Shown here: piece after piece, positions 56,933-64,000 of the stretch | Layout of the letters: every line of letters starts with the position of its first letter | How positions within the stretch are numbered: position 1 is the first letter of the stretch | Assembly: GCA_017307855.1 (NCBI GenBank) | Contig: JAFKGD010000004.1 | Location: 124,001-188,000, forward strand | Length of the DNA stretch: 64,000 nt | Direction of reading: 5' to 3' | From: Burkholderiales bacterium | Lineage (GTDB): Bacteria > Pseudomonadota > Gammaproteobacteria > Burkholderiales > Burkholderiaceae_C | The notes under the pieces: model-generated | Told to the model about the DNA's origin: nothing | Databases searched by the model: none | What the model saw: the letters and a program-made list of their open reading frames with translations, nothing else | Made by a program: the position numbers and the translations under genes

Positions 56933-57235
56933 ATGTGGTTCAAAATCTGCCTCGCGAGCGCCGGTGTTCTGTGCCTGCTGGCCGTGGTGCTCGACTGGGC
57001 CTGGTTCTTCGACAACTGGCGTGCCAGGCCGATCGTCGAAGCATTGGGCAAGGAAGTGGCGCAGCTCTTCTATGCTCTGCTGGGCGCTTGCTTCCTCTTC
57101 GCGGCTTACTACCTGGAGCCGGAATCTGCCGCGCCAAGGGCTGGGGCTACTGCGCCTGAAAAGGCCCTCTCTGCTGCGCCCCCGACGCAGGAACCAGCCT
57201 CTGCCGGGCTGCGGCAACTGGCGCCATATCCCTGA
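56933..57235 (+). CDS. Imm17-like small membrane protein
   Basis: A 100-residue protein with two membrane helices (ICLASAGVLCLLAVVLDWAW and AQLFYALLGACFLFAAYYL) linked by WRARPIVEALGKEV. The DWAWFF...RARPIVEALG...FY motif resembles the Imm17 immunity family, with an added Ala/Pro-rich tail. No toxin gene is adjacent. It lies 60 bases after the tRNA-Arg gene, a typical place for acquired genes. Confidence 0.65.
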   Translation: MWFKICLASAGVLCLLAVVLDWAWFFDNWRARPIVEALGKEVAQLFYALLGACFLFAAYYLEPESAAPRAGATAPEKALSAAPPTQEPASAGLRQLAPYP

Positions 57236-57366
57236 TCACCGGCTCGCGCTACATCGCTGTAGCGATGAACTGACCACATAGGGCGTCAGGTCGAAACGGG
57301 GCGGCATACACCGCCATGGCCTGGGCATCGCACTGATCGGCGAGCGCGGGCGGCGCACTCTACGCC

Positions 57367-58176
57367 TTACGCCGCCGGCGGCGGCACCATCAGCTCCACC
57401 CACGTGGGCGCGTGGTCGCTGGCATGGGCCTCGCCGCGCGCGGCCATGTCCACGCCGGCACGCTTGAGCCACGGGGCCACCACGCCGTTGACCAGGATGT
57501 GATCGATGCGCAGCCCGGCATTGCGCTGCCAGTGCTGGCGAAAGTAGTCCCAGAAGGTGAACAGCTGCTCGTCGGGGTTCAGCGCGCGCAGGCTGTCCGT
57601 CCAGCCCTGCGCCAGCAGCTCGGCGAACACCTCGCGCACCTCGGGCTGCAGCAGCGCGTCACGCCGCCACGACTTGGGGTTGTAGATGTCGAAGTCGGTC
57701 GGCACCACGTTGAAATCGCCCGCCAGCACCACCGGAAACTCCCCCGCCGCCAGTGGCCCCACATGCGCAATCAGCCGCCGCATCCAGCGCAGTTTGTAGG
57801 CGTACTTGGGGCCGGTGATCGGGTTGCCGTTGGGCGCATACAGGCAGCACACCACCAGCCCCTTGACGGCCGCCTGCAGATAGCGCGCCTGGTCGTCGTC
57901 GGGCTCGCCCGGCAAGCGCGTGGCCACCACCAGCGGCTCGCTGCCGCGCGAGAGGATGGCCACGCCGTTCCACGCCTTCTGCCCCACCCAGGCGGCGTGG
58001 TAGCCCTCGGCCTGCAGCTGCTCTTTGGGGAAGGCGGCCTGCGTGGCCTTCAGCTCCTGCAGGCACACGATGTCGGGCTGGGCCTCGCGCAGCCAGGCGA
58101 TCAGGTTGGGCAGGCGCGAGCCAATGCCGTTGATGTTGTAGGTGGCCAGCGCCAGGCGTTTGCGGCGCGCCATCAT
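57367..58176 (-). CDS. xth: Exodeoxyribonuclease III / AP endonuclease
   Basis: A 269-residue base-excision-repair nuclease. Metal and catalytic residues lie in TYNINGIGSR (Asn), LQELKAT (Glu), YAPNG (Tyr), LAGDFNVVPTDFDIYNP (Asp, Asn), LRIDHILV (Asp) and ASDHAPTW (Asp-His). The start at MMARRKRLALATYNI (58176) is supported by the family N-terminus. An in-frame extension upstream is not homologous. Confidence 0.95.
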   Translation of the reverse strand: MMARRKRLALATYNINGIGSRLPNLIAWLREAQPDIVCLQELKATQAAFPKEQLQAEGYHAAWVGQKAWNGVAILSRGSEPLVVATRLPGEPDDDQARYLQAAVKGLVVCCLYAPNGNPITGPKYAYKLRWMRRLIAHVGPLAAGEFPVVLAGDFNVVPTDFDIYNPKSWRRDALLQPEVREVFAELLAQGWTDSLRALNPDEQLFTFWDYFRQHWQRNAGLRIDHILVNGVVAPWLKRAGVDMAARGEAHASDHAPTWVELMVPPPAA

Positions 58177-58202
58177 GCCGCCTTGCTGCCCATGGCGCGC
58201 CC

Positions 58203-58424
58203 TCAATCGGGCTTCTGGGGCGAGCGCGGCTCGTGCGGCCCGGTCGGTTGCAGCGGCGTGGCTTGCGGCTTGATGAAGCCGGCCTGGTTCTCGCCCTTGC
58301 CGGGCGTCGCTTCGTCCTGCTGATGCAAGGGCGCGGCCGGCCTGGCGCCGGTCCCGCCGCCGCCGGCGCTCTTGCGCATGGTCTCGGACGCCATGAACGG
58401 CCAAGTGTTGGGTTTGTAGGTCAT
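58203..58424 (-). CDS. Small hydrophilic protein, 73 residues
   Basis: MTYKPNTWPFMASETMRKSA begins a Gly/Pro/Gln-rich, probably disordered protein that ends PHEPRSPQKPD. AAGGAG lies 8 bases before the ATG and decides the start. It is not recognised. A GTCCTACA element lies 56 bases upstream with GTGACA 17 bases further, as for the gene at 48455-48628. Confidence 0.68.
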   Translation of the reverse strand: MTYKPNTWPFMASETMRKSAGGGGTGARPAAPLHQQDEATPGKGENQAGFIKPQATPLQPTGPHEPRSPQKPD

Positions 58425-58479
58425 CTTGGAGGCTCCTTCTGCCATCGCGCCAAGCGTGGCTGCCAGCCTACGCACGGGT

Positions 58480-58487
58480 TGTAGGAC
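58480..58487 (-). promoter_or_regulatory. GTCCTACA element upstream of 73-residue protein
   Basis: On the minus strand GTCCTACA lies 56 bases before the ATG; GTGACA 17 bases upstream of CCTACA may be the -35 element. Confidence 0.55.
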
Positions 58488-58616
58488 GACAGTGTCCGGA
58501 CGTGTCACACCTGCCGCCATACCCATGATACTGGACAAATAAACAGTACACGGACACGAGCCATCGCCACGCCTGCTTTCGTTCCGTTGTATCTGACAAC
58601 AGAAACGGCTGCGCCA

Positions 58617-58817
58617 TCAGCGGCCGAGGCGCGAAGCGATCGGGTGCTGGCGCCGAACCGAAGTCGCGGTCCACACCAACACCGCGGTAGACAGCAGGAT
58701 GCAACTCACCAGACCGCCCACGGCCAGCAGGCCGGCCGGCGTGGCCTGCACGGTCGCGTCAGCAGTGAAGCGGCCCATTCGCACCGTGACCTTGGCCGTC
58801 TGGCCTCGCTCTGCCAC
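58617..58817 (-). CDS. Small single-helix membrane protein, 66 residues
   Basis: From a GTG at 58817 the product has a polar start (xAERGQTAKVTVRMGRFTAD), one membrane helix (GLLAVGGLVSCILLSTAVLVWTA) and a basic tail (RRQHPIASRLGR). It begins 8 bases after the stop of the DUF3606 gene, so the two are likely cotranscribed. No family is recognised. Confidence 0.6.
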   Translation of the reverse strand: MAERGQTAKVTVRMGRFTADATVQATPAGLLAVGGLVSCILLSTAVLVWTATSVRRQHPIASRLGR

Positions 58818-58825
58818 GGCGCTCG

Positions 58826-59005
58826 TCAGCGGCTCTTGCCCAGGTACTCGCGCACGGCGTCGGCGGAATTGCCGACGGCCTGCACAGCCTGCGTGAGTCT
58901 TTCTTCGCTCACGCCGAAGCTCTTGGCCCAGTCGCGGCGCTCGTAGTCCTGCTCCAGGCTGATGAATTTGCGGTCAGATCCCGTCTTGCTGGTGTCGTCG
59001 CTCAT
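58826..59005 (-). CDS. DUF3606 domain small protein, 59 residues
   Basis: MSDDTSKTGSDRKFISLEQD begins a protein that continues YERRDWAKSFGVSEERLTQA and VGNSADAVREYLGKS, the compact DUF3606 fold common in small stress-associated proteins of Burkholderiales. AAGGGA lies 7 bases before the ATG. It is the first gene of a two-gene unit with the membrane protein at 58617-58817. Confidence 0.88.
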   Translation of the reverse strand: MSDDTSKTGSDRKFISLEQDYERRDWAKSFGVSEERLTQAVQAVGNSADAVREYLGKSR

Positions 59006-59108
59006 GGAATTCCCTTCGAGAAAGGGGAAAGACTCGCGCCGACGGCGGGCATGTCCTGTCGGACGGGGTCAATGTTGCAGGTGTACGGGCGGTCGAAGCC
59101 GCTGGCGC

Positions 59109-59465
59109 CTAGAGCGGACCGAAATCCGTCGTGCCTGAATGATCGCGCTTGCCGTAGTCGTCGATCCACGCCAGCGCCTTGTGGCGCAGATGGTCCACCA
59201 CCGCATCGTCATCCTGCCCGGGCCGCACTGTCGTCATCCGCGCGCGCACCGTGCCGGCGAGCACCATCTGCACCGCGTGCATCAGGTAGCCGCCTCGCGA
59301 ATTCGACGACCTGAAGTACCGAAGCTCCCACTCGTCCACGGCTTCAGCATGTAGCGGCGTTTCTTGCATGCTGGACACGGCGGCGCCCAGCAGTTCCGAC
59401 AGATTGGCTGAAGGTGGTTTGGTAGAAGAGGCCACAGCGCCAGCAATATACACGTCCTGCAACAC
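59109..59465 (-). CDS. Hypothetical protein, about 118 residues
   Basis: A soluble acidic protein with a likely helix-rich body (SELLGAAVSSMQETPLHAEA, VDEWELRYFRSSNSRGGYLM, HLRHKALAWIDDYGKRD). It is not recognised. The frame opens with a GTG at 59465, and several later GTG codons are possible starts; no ribosome-binding site settles it. It is the last gene before the sulfate operon end. Confidence 0.55.
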   Translation of the reverse strand: MLQDVYIAGAVASSTKPPSANLSELLGAAVSSMQETPLHAEAVDEWELRYFRSSNSRGGYLMHAVQMVLAGTVRARMTTVRPGQDDDAVVDHLRHKALAWIDDYGKRDHSGTTDFGPL

Positions 59466-59555
59466 ACCCGGCCGGCTGTGGCGCGTCGCCCCCCGGGCCG
59501 TCAGTTGCGCAGCGACAGGCGCCGATCAGCGGCGCCCGCAGCCAAGACTATCGGC

Positions 59556-60671
59556 TCAGATTCCTGCGCCCGCCTCGACGAACACCCGCGCGCGGCGCGG
59601 CGTCACCACCAGGGTTTCACCTTCCTTCAGGCCCAGTTCGCGGAACTGTTCGGCCGGGATCTGCGCCTCGATCAGCGATTCCTTCCCAGGTGTGCCGCCC
59701 TCCTCCGCCGCCACCAGTTCGAGCCGGGCGATCGGCCCGACGACGATGGCGCGCTCCAGCTGGGCCACGATGCCGCGAGGCTTGCCCGATCCATCCACGT
59801 TGCCGCCGGGGGCCCACCGCTGCACGTCGAGATCGTGCGGACGCACATAGGCGAAGGCCTTGGCGTTCTGCGCGCCCGCGTGCTCGGGCGAATCGAGCTG
59901 GATGCCCTCGACCGTGACGGCGCCTTCGTGCGCGCGGCCATGGAACAGGTTCACGTCGCCCAGGAAGCCATAGACGAAGGGGCTGGCCGGGTGGTCCCAC
60001 ACCTCCTGCGGCGAGCCCACCTGTTCGATGTTGCCCTTGTTCATCAGCACCACGCGGTCGGCCACTTCCAGCGCCTCTTCCTGGTCGTGCGTGACGAAGA
60101 TCGAGGTGACGTGCAACTCGTCGTGCAGGCGGCGCAGCCAGCGGCGCAGTTCCTTGCGCACCTTGGCATCGAGCGCGCCGAAGGGCTCGTCGAGCAGCAG
60201 CACCTTGGGCTCCACGGCCAGTGCGCGGGCCAGCGCGATGCGCTGGCGCTGCCCACCCGAGAGCTGCGACGGATAGCGGTCAGCCAGCCAGTCCAGCTGT
60301 ACCAGGCCCAGCAACTCGTGCACCTTGGCCTTGATCTGCGCTTCGCTCGGGCGCGTGGCACGGGGGCGCACGCGCAGGCCGAAGGCCACGTTCTCGAACA
60401 CGGTCATGTGGCGGAACAGCGCGTAGTGCTGGAACACGAATCCGACCTGGCGCTCGCGCACGTGCACGTCGGTGGTGTCTTCGCCGCTGAACAGGATGCT
60501 GCCCGCGTCGGCCGATTCCAGGCCCGCGATGATGCGCAGCAGCGTGGTCTTGCCGCAGCCCGAGGGGCCGAGCAACGCGATGAGTTCGCCCGACCCGATG
60601 TCCAGGCTCACGTCGTTCAGCGCACGGAAGTCGCCGAACTGCTTGGTGATGTTGCGGATTTCGATGCTCAT
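59556..60671 (-). CDS. cysA: Sulfate/thiosulfate ABC transporter ATP-binding protein
   Basis: A 371-residue ATPase: Walker [10 protein letters not shown] (35-43), Q-loop region [11 protein letters not shown], signature [16 protein letters not shown], Walker [17 protein letters not shown], switch His in [11 protein letters not shown], and a C-terminal TOBE-like regulatory domain ([14 protein letters not shown]). It completes the operon sbp-cysT-cysW-cysA, with cysW 22 bases upstream. The start [13 protein letters not shown] matches the family. Confidence 0.96.
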   Translation of the reverse strand: MSIEIRNITKQFGDFRALNDVSLDIGSGELIALLGPSGCGKTTLLRIIAGLESADAGSILFSGEDTTDVHVRERQVGFVFQHYALFRHMTVFENVAFGLRVRPRATRPSEAQIKAKVHELLGLVQLDWLADRYPSQLSGGQRQRIALARALAVEPKVLLLDEPFGALDAKVRKELRRWLRRLHDELHVTSIFVTHDQEEALEVADRVVLMNKGNIEQVGSPQEVWDHPASPFVYGFLGDVNLFHGRAHEGAVTVEGIQLDSPEHAGAQNAKAFAYVRPHDLDVQRWAPGGNVDGSGKPRGIVAQLERAIVVGPIARLELVAAEEGGTPGKESLIEAQIPAEQFRELGLKEGETLVVTPRRARVFVEAGAGI

Positions 60672-60693
60672 GGTGATGCGTTCAATCGTGGGT

Positions 60694-61662
60694 TCAGCGC
60701 GTGGCCGGGGAAGTCGAGGCGACCGTCGTCGTGCCCGCAGGCTGGGCGTACCCGCCCAGGGGCCGCTCGGGCGGCAGGTCGGCCGAGGCGTTGAGCTCGC
60801 GTTCGCTTTGCCATTCGGCGATGGACTTGATGACCAGCGTGACCAGGGCCAGCAGCGCCAGCAGCGACGCCACGGCGAACGCCGCGACCGACTGGTATTC
60901 GTTGTAGAGGATTTCCACGTGCAGCGGGATGGTGTTGGTCTGCCCGCGGATGTGGCCCGACACCACCGACACCGCACCGAACTCGCCCATGGCGCGCGCG
61001 TTGCACAGGATCACGCCGTACAGCAGGCCCCACTTGATGTTGGGCAGCGTGACATGCCAGAACGTCTGCCAGCCGGTGGCGCCCAGCACGATGGCGGCCT
61101 GCTCTTCCTCGGTGCCCTGCGCCTGCATCAGCGGGATCAGTTCGCGCGCGATGAAGGGAAAGGTGACGAAGACGGTGGCCAGCACGATGCCGGGCACGGC
61201 GAAGATGATCTTGATGTTGTGCTCCTGCAGCCACGGGCCCAGCCAGCCGTGCGCGCCGAAGAGCAGCACGTACACCAGGCCGGCCACCACGGGCGACACC
61301 GAGAAAGGCAGGTCCACCAGCGTCGTCAGGAACGACTTGCCGCGGAACTCGTACTTGGCGATGGCCCAGGCCGCGCACACGCCGAACACCAGGTTGAGCG
61401 GCACCGCGATGGCGGCGGTGATCAGCGTGAGCCGGATCGCCGCCCAGGCGTCGGGTTCCTTGAGCGCCTCGAGGTAGGCACCGAAGCCCTTGCGCAACGC
61501 TTCGGTGGCCACGGCCGCCAGCGGCAGCACCAGGAACAGCAGCAGAAAGCCCAGCGCGATCGTGAGCAGCGTGTAGCGCACCCACGGCGCCTCGCTGGTG
61601 CCCGCGCGGGTGCGGGCGCGCTGTTGCCCGGCGCTGATGCGTGAGGTGGTCGCGCCGCTCAT
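60694..61662 (-). CDS. cysW: Sulfate ABC transporter permease CysW
   Basis: A 322-residue inner-membrane permease with six helices and the EAA loop ([25 protein letters not shown]) that contacts Cys[28 protein letters not shown] is the CysW-specific segment. The C-tail is a Pro/Thr-rich extension. It follows cysT by 85 bases, a space occupied by a copy of the palindromic repeat. Confidence 0.95.
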   Translation of the reverse strand: MSGATTSRISAGQQRARTRAGTSEAPWVRYTLLTIALGFLLLFLVLPLAAVATEALRKGFGAYLEALKEPDAWAAIRLTLITAAIAVPLNLVFGVCAAWAIAKYEFRGKSFLTTLVDLPFSVSPVVAGLVYVLLFGAHGWLGPWLQEHNIKIIFAVPGIVLATVFVTFPFIARELIPLMQAQGTEEEQAAIVLGATGWQTFWHVTLPNIKWGLLYGVILCNARAMGEFGAVSVVSGHIRGQTNTIPLHVEILYNEYQSVAAFAVASLLALLALVTLVIKSIAEWQSERELNASADLPPERPLGGYAQPAGTTTVASTSPATR

Positions 61663-61669
61663 TTGTCGA

Positions 61670-61714
61670 CCCCCACGCTCGTCACTTCGTGTCCTTCGCT
61701 GCCCCCCGAGGGGG
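61670..61714 (+). repeat. Short palindromic repeat, copy 2, between cysT and cysW
   Basis: This 45-base sequence matches 16813-16857 at 40 of 45 positions and ends in the same CTGCCCCCCGAGGGGG hairpin. Here it sits between genes rather than inside one. Confidence 0.85.
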
Positions 61715-61747
61715 TCGTCGCTTGCTTGAAGCGGTTCTGCGCTGCGC

Positions 61748-62635
61748 TCATGCCGGTGCTCCCGCGCGCCTGCGCTGCCAGGCCTGCAGGCCGTTGATGA
61801 CGAGCAGCAGGATGAACGAGATGACCAGCATGACGGTGGCCACGGCCGTGGCGCCCGCGTAGTCGTACTGTTCGAGCTTGCCGATGATGATGAGCGGCGT
61901 GATCTCGGAAATCATGGGCATGTTGCCGGCGATGAAGATGACGGAGCCGTACTCGCCCACGGCCCGCGCGAACGCCATGGCGAAACCGGTGAGCAGCGCC
62001 GGGGTGATGGTGGGCAGGATGACCCGGGTGAACACCTGCAGGCGCGTGGCACCCAGCGAGGTAGCGGCTTCTTCCAGCTCTTTCTCGGTGTCTTCCAGCA
62101 CGGGCTGCACCGTGCGCACCACGAACGGCAGGCCGATGAAGATCAGTGCGATCACCACGCCCGCGGGCGTGAAGGCCAGCTTGATGCCCATGGGCTCCAG
62201 GTACTGGCCGATCCAGCCATTGCTGGCCAGCAGCGCGGTCAGCGAGATGCCGGCCACGGCGGTGGGCAGCGCGAAGGGCAGGTCCACCAGCGCGTCGACG
62301 ATCTTCTTGCCTGGAAAGCTGTAGCGCACCAGCACCCAGGCGATCAGCAGGCCGAAGACGAGGTTGACCAGCGCCGCCAGCAGCGAGGCGCCGAAGGTGA
62401 GGCGGTACGACGCCAGTACCCGCGGCGACGTGACGGCCACCCAGAACTGGTCCCAGGTGAGCGTGAAGGTCTTGAAGACCAGCGCCGACAGCGGGATCAG
62501 CACGATCAGGCACAGGTAGAAGAGCATGTAGCCGAGCGTGAGGTTGAAGCCGGGCAGCACGCGCCGGGCCCCTCCACGACGGCGCGGCGCCGGGGCCAGA
62601 GGGGCCGCAGGCGCCGCAGGATTCGCGGTGTTCAT
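61748..62635 (-). CDS. cysT: Sulfate ABC transporter permease CysT
   Basis: A 295-residue permease with the CysT/CysU start [20 protein letters not shown], the EAA loop ([27 protein letters not shown]) and [19 protein letters not shown]. It begins 72 bases after sbp, beyond an intrinsic terminator that should reduce its transcription relative to sbp. Confidence 0.95.
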   Translation of the reverse strand: MNTANPAAPAAPLAPAPRRRGGARRVLPGFNLTLGYMLFYLCLIVLIPLSALVFKTFTLTWDQFWVAVTSPRVLASYRLTFGASLLAALVNLVFGLLIAWVLVRYSFPGKKIVDALVDLPFALPTAVAGISLTALLASNGWIGQYLEPMGIKLAFTPAGVVIALIFIGLPFVVRTVQPVLEDTEKELEEAATSLGATRLQVFTRVILPTITPALLTGFAMAFARAVGEYGSVIFIAGNMPMISEITPLIIIGKLEQYDYAGATAVATVMLVISFILLLVINGLQAWQRRRAGAPA

Positions 62636-62666
62636 TGGAATACGTTCGCCCGTGAGGACTGCAAGG

Positions 62667-62701
62667 AAAAACGAGCGCCGCCGGGCGGCCGGGCGGCGCT
62701 C
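62667..62701 (-). terminator. Attenuating terminator between sbp and cysT
   Basis: On the minus strand GAGCGCCGCC and its complement (62673-62682 with 62692-62701) form a 10-base-pair stem followed by GTTTTTCC. It lies between cotranscribed sbp and cysT, so partial read-through would yield more binding protein than permease. Confidence 0.82.
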
Positions 62702-62707
62702 ACTGGC

Positions 62708-63703
62708 TTACTTGACGGTGTAGAGCTTGTCGAACTGGCCGCCGTCGTTGAAGTGCACCTTCTGCGCTTCTGACAGCGAACCGAAGTACTTGGCCACGGT
62801 GAACTGCTTGAGGGGCTTGAACTGGTTCGAGTACTTCTTCAGCACGGCCTCGTTGCGCGGCCGCAGCGCGTGCTTGGCGGCGATCTCCTGCGCTTCGGGG
62901 GAGTAGAGCCAGTCGAGGTAAGCCTTGGCCAGATCGGCCGTGCCCTTCTTGGCGACGGTGCGTTCGACGACAGCCACCGGGTTCTCCGCCGTGACCGACA
63001 CCGACGGGTACACCGCATCGACCTTGCCGGCGCCGAATTCGCGGTCGACCGAGATCACTTCGGATTCGAACGTGATGAGCACGTCGCCGATGTTGCGCTG
63101 CAAGAAGATGCTGGTGGCGTCGCGGCCACCCTTGCCCAGCACGGGCACGTTCTTGAACAGCTTGCCCACGAACTCGGCGGCCTGCGCGTCGGTGCCGCCC
63201 TTCTCGCGCACATAGCCCCAGGCGGCCAGATAGGCGTAGCGGCCGTTGCCGCCCGTCTTGGGGTTGACCACCACGACCTTGACATCGGGGCGGATCAGGT
63301 CGTCCCAGTCCTTGATGTTCTTCGGGTTGCCGTTGCGCACCAGGAACAGCATGGTGGATGTGGTGGGCGAAGCGTCGTTGGGCAAGCGCTTGGCCCAGTC
63401 CTTGGCGACGATGTTGTTGTCGGCCAGGAACTGCACGTCGGTGGTGGTGTTGAACGTGACCACGTCGGCGTCCAGGCCGTCGTTCACCGCGCGCGCCTGG
63501 GCGCTCGAGCCGCCGTGCGCCTGATCCACCTTGATGTCCTTGCCGGTGGTCTTCTTGTAGTTGGCGATGAAGGCGGCGTTGTAGTCCTTGTAGAACTCGC
63601 GCGCCACGTCGTACGAGACGTTGAGCAGGGTCTGCGCCGAGGCGACGCTGCCGGCGGCGAGGACGACGCCCGCCAGGATCGTTTTGATGGTGAAGTTCTT
63701 CAT
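62708..63703 (-). CDS. sbp: Sulfate-binding periplasmic protein
   Basis: A 331-residue receptor. The signal peptide (MKNFTIKTILAGVVLAAGSVASA) is followed by TLLNVSYDVAREFYKDYNAA, and the sulfate-contacting regions AHGGSSAQARAVNDGLDADV, NPKTGGNGRYAYLAAWGY and GGRDATSIFLQRNIGDVLITFE are all present. AGGAAGAGAAG precedes the ATG. It is the first gene of the sulfate transport operon; a CysB-type site was not identified. Confidence 0.96.
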   Translation of the reverse strand: MKNFTIKTILAGVVLAAGSVASAQTLLNVSYDVAREFYKDYNAAFIANYKKTTGKDIKVDQAHGGSSAQARAVNDGLDADVVTFNTTTDVQFLADNNIVAKDWAKRLPNDASPTTSTMLFLVRNGNPKNIKDWDDLIRPDVKVVVVNPKTGGNGRYAYLAAWGYVREKGGTDAQAAEFVGKLFKNVPVLGKGGRDATSIFLQRNIGDVLITFESEVISVDREFGAGKVDAVYPSVSVTAENPVAVVERTVAKKGTADLAKAYLDWLYSPEAQEIAAKHALRPRNEAVLKKYSNQFKPLKQFTVAKYFGSLSEAQKVHFNDGGQFDKLYTVK

Positions 63704-63743
63704 GCTCTTCTCTTCCTCAGTGGTGATGTGCCGAAAAAAGGGT

Positions 63744-64000
63744 TCAGGCCGCCAGGGCCGCGTCGCCAGTCAGCGATTGCAGCAGGGCGAGCCCCAGGGG
63801 CCACTCGCCATGGCCCGATTCGATGTTGATGTGTCCTGCGCCGTTGAGCCGCACGAACTCGCTGCCCCAGGCCCGCGCATAGGCGCCCGCCAGCCTCACG
63901 GGGCAATACGGATCGTTGCCGCTGGCCACGACCACGCTGCGGTACGGCAGGGGTGCAAATGGTACAGGCGCGAAGTCCGACAGCACGGCGCGGCGCTCCG
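63744..64000 (-). CDS. RBBP9/YdeN-type alpha/beta hydrolase, N-terminus cut by window edge
   Basis: The visible 85 C-terminal residues contain SVVVASGNDPYCPVRLAGAY, ARAWGSEFVRLNGAGHINIE and SGHGEWPLGLALLQSL, which carry the acidic residue and the catalytic His (GAGHIN) of the RBBP9/YdeN serine hydrolase family. The frame is open to the right edge. The catalytic Ser lies outside the window. It ends 40 bases before sbp starts. Confidence 0.88.
   Translation of the reverse strand, partial: ERRAVLSDFAPVPFAPLPYRSVVVASGNDPYCPVRLAGAYARAWGSEFVRLNGAGHINIESGHGEWPLGLALLQSLTGDAALAA

Noticed and set aside
56797-57240. Integrative element at tRNA-Arg
   Set aside because: No integrase gene and no repeated tRNA 3' end were found in the window.

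Overview
The window is GC-rich, densely coded chromosomal DNA from a betaproteobacterium of the order Burkholderiales, most likely family Comamonadaceae. This is inferred from the gene order sodB-xseA-exbB-exbD-lpxK-(Trm112)-kdsB-adk, the clpA/clpS/cold-shock cluster, a CysA/W/T/Sbp sulfate transporter, FimV, a Bug-family solute-binding protein and a short palindromic repeat present twice. No rRNA, CRISPR array, transposase or integrase was seen. One tRNA gene (Arg-UCU) is present.

Layout. 0-7 kb: partial MFS transporter, EVE protein, sirtuin, sbcB, clpA-clpS, cold-shock gene. 7-13 kb: membrane histidine kinase with divergent LuxR-type regulator, a heme oxygenase, and a DUF1501/DUF1800 pair. 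13-20 kb: two isocitrate dehydrogenases of unrelated families (monomeric and dimeric) flank a two-subunit aromatic-ring hydroxylase with a divergent NahR-like regulator. 20-27 kb: small secreted protein, DUF192 protein, sodB, xseA, then the overlapping exbB-exbD-lpxK-Trm112-kdsB series and adk. 27-35 kb: an asparaginase operon divergent from lexA, with two abutting SOS boxes between them; DUF1993, D-2-hydroxyacid dehydrogenase, fimV. 35-41 kb: an acyl-CoA cluster (3-hydroxyacyl-CoA dehydrogenase, enoyl-CoA hydratase, Crp/Fnr regulator, ACAD11-like kinase, acyl-CoA dehydrogenase). 41-43 kb: GST and BrkB.

43-59.5 kb is a stress-type accessory region. It holds a glycine-zipper PA2169-like protein, DUF3096, a second FtsH-like protease, a sorbosone-dehydrogenase-like lipoprotein and many small proteins, several of them under 60 residues (a lipoprotein at 49926-50075, a DUF3606 protein at 58826-59005, a 28-residue ORF at 48875-48961). 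A recurring CCTACA/CCTACG element lies about 30-65 bases upstream of most of these small genes and looks like a shared -10 element. An amidohydrolase/Bug operon faces a LacI regulator across two matching palindromic operators. 59.5-64 kb: sulfate transport operon sbp-cysT-cysW-cysA, with a terminator after sbp, and a partial RBBP9-type hydrolase.

The most interesting locus is the roughly 530-base gene-free stretch at 50.88-51.42 kb. On the minus strand it carries a strong sigma70-type promoter overlapped by an SOS box whose arms match one of the lexA boxes, followed after about 190 bases by an intrinsic terminator; this looks like a LexA-controlled small RNA. On the plus strand a second candidate small RNA starts at a CCTACA element, carries CTCCTCCC and CCTCCC (anti-Shine-Dalgarno-like) segments and ends in its own terminator. 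The minus-strand RNA shares a 35-base element with the 3' region of a small stress gene 2 kb away, and the one stem difference keeps base pairing only if read as minus-strand RNA. All assignments come from reading the sequence; no database search was run.
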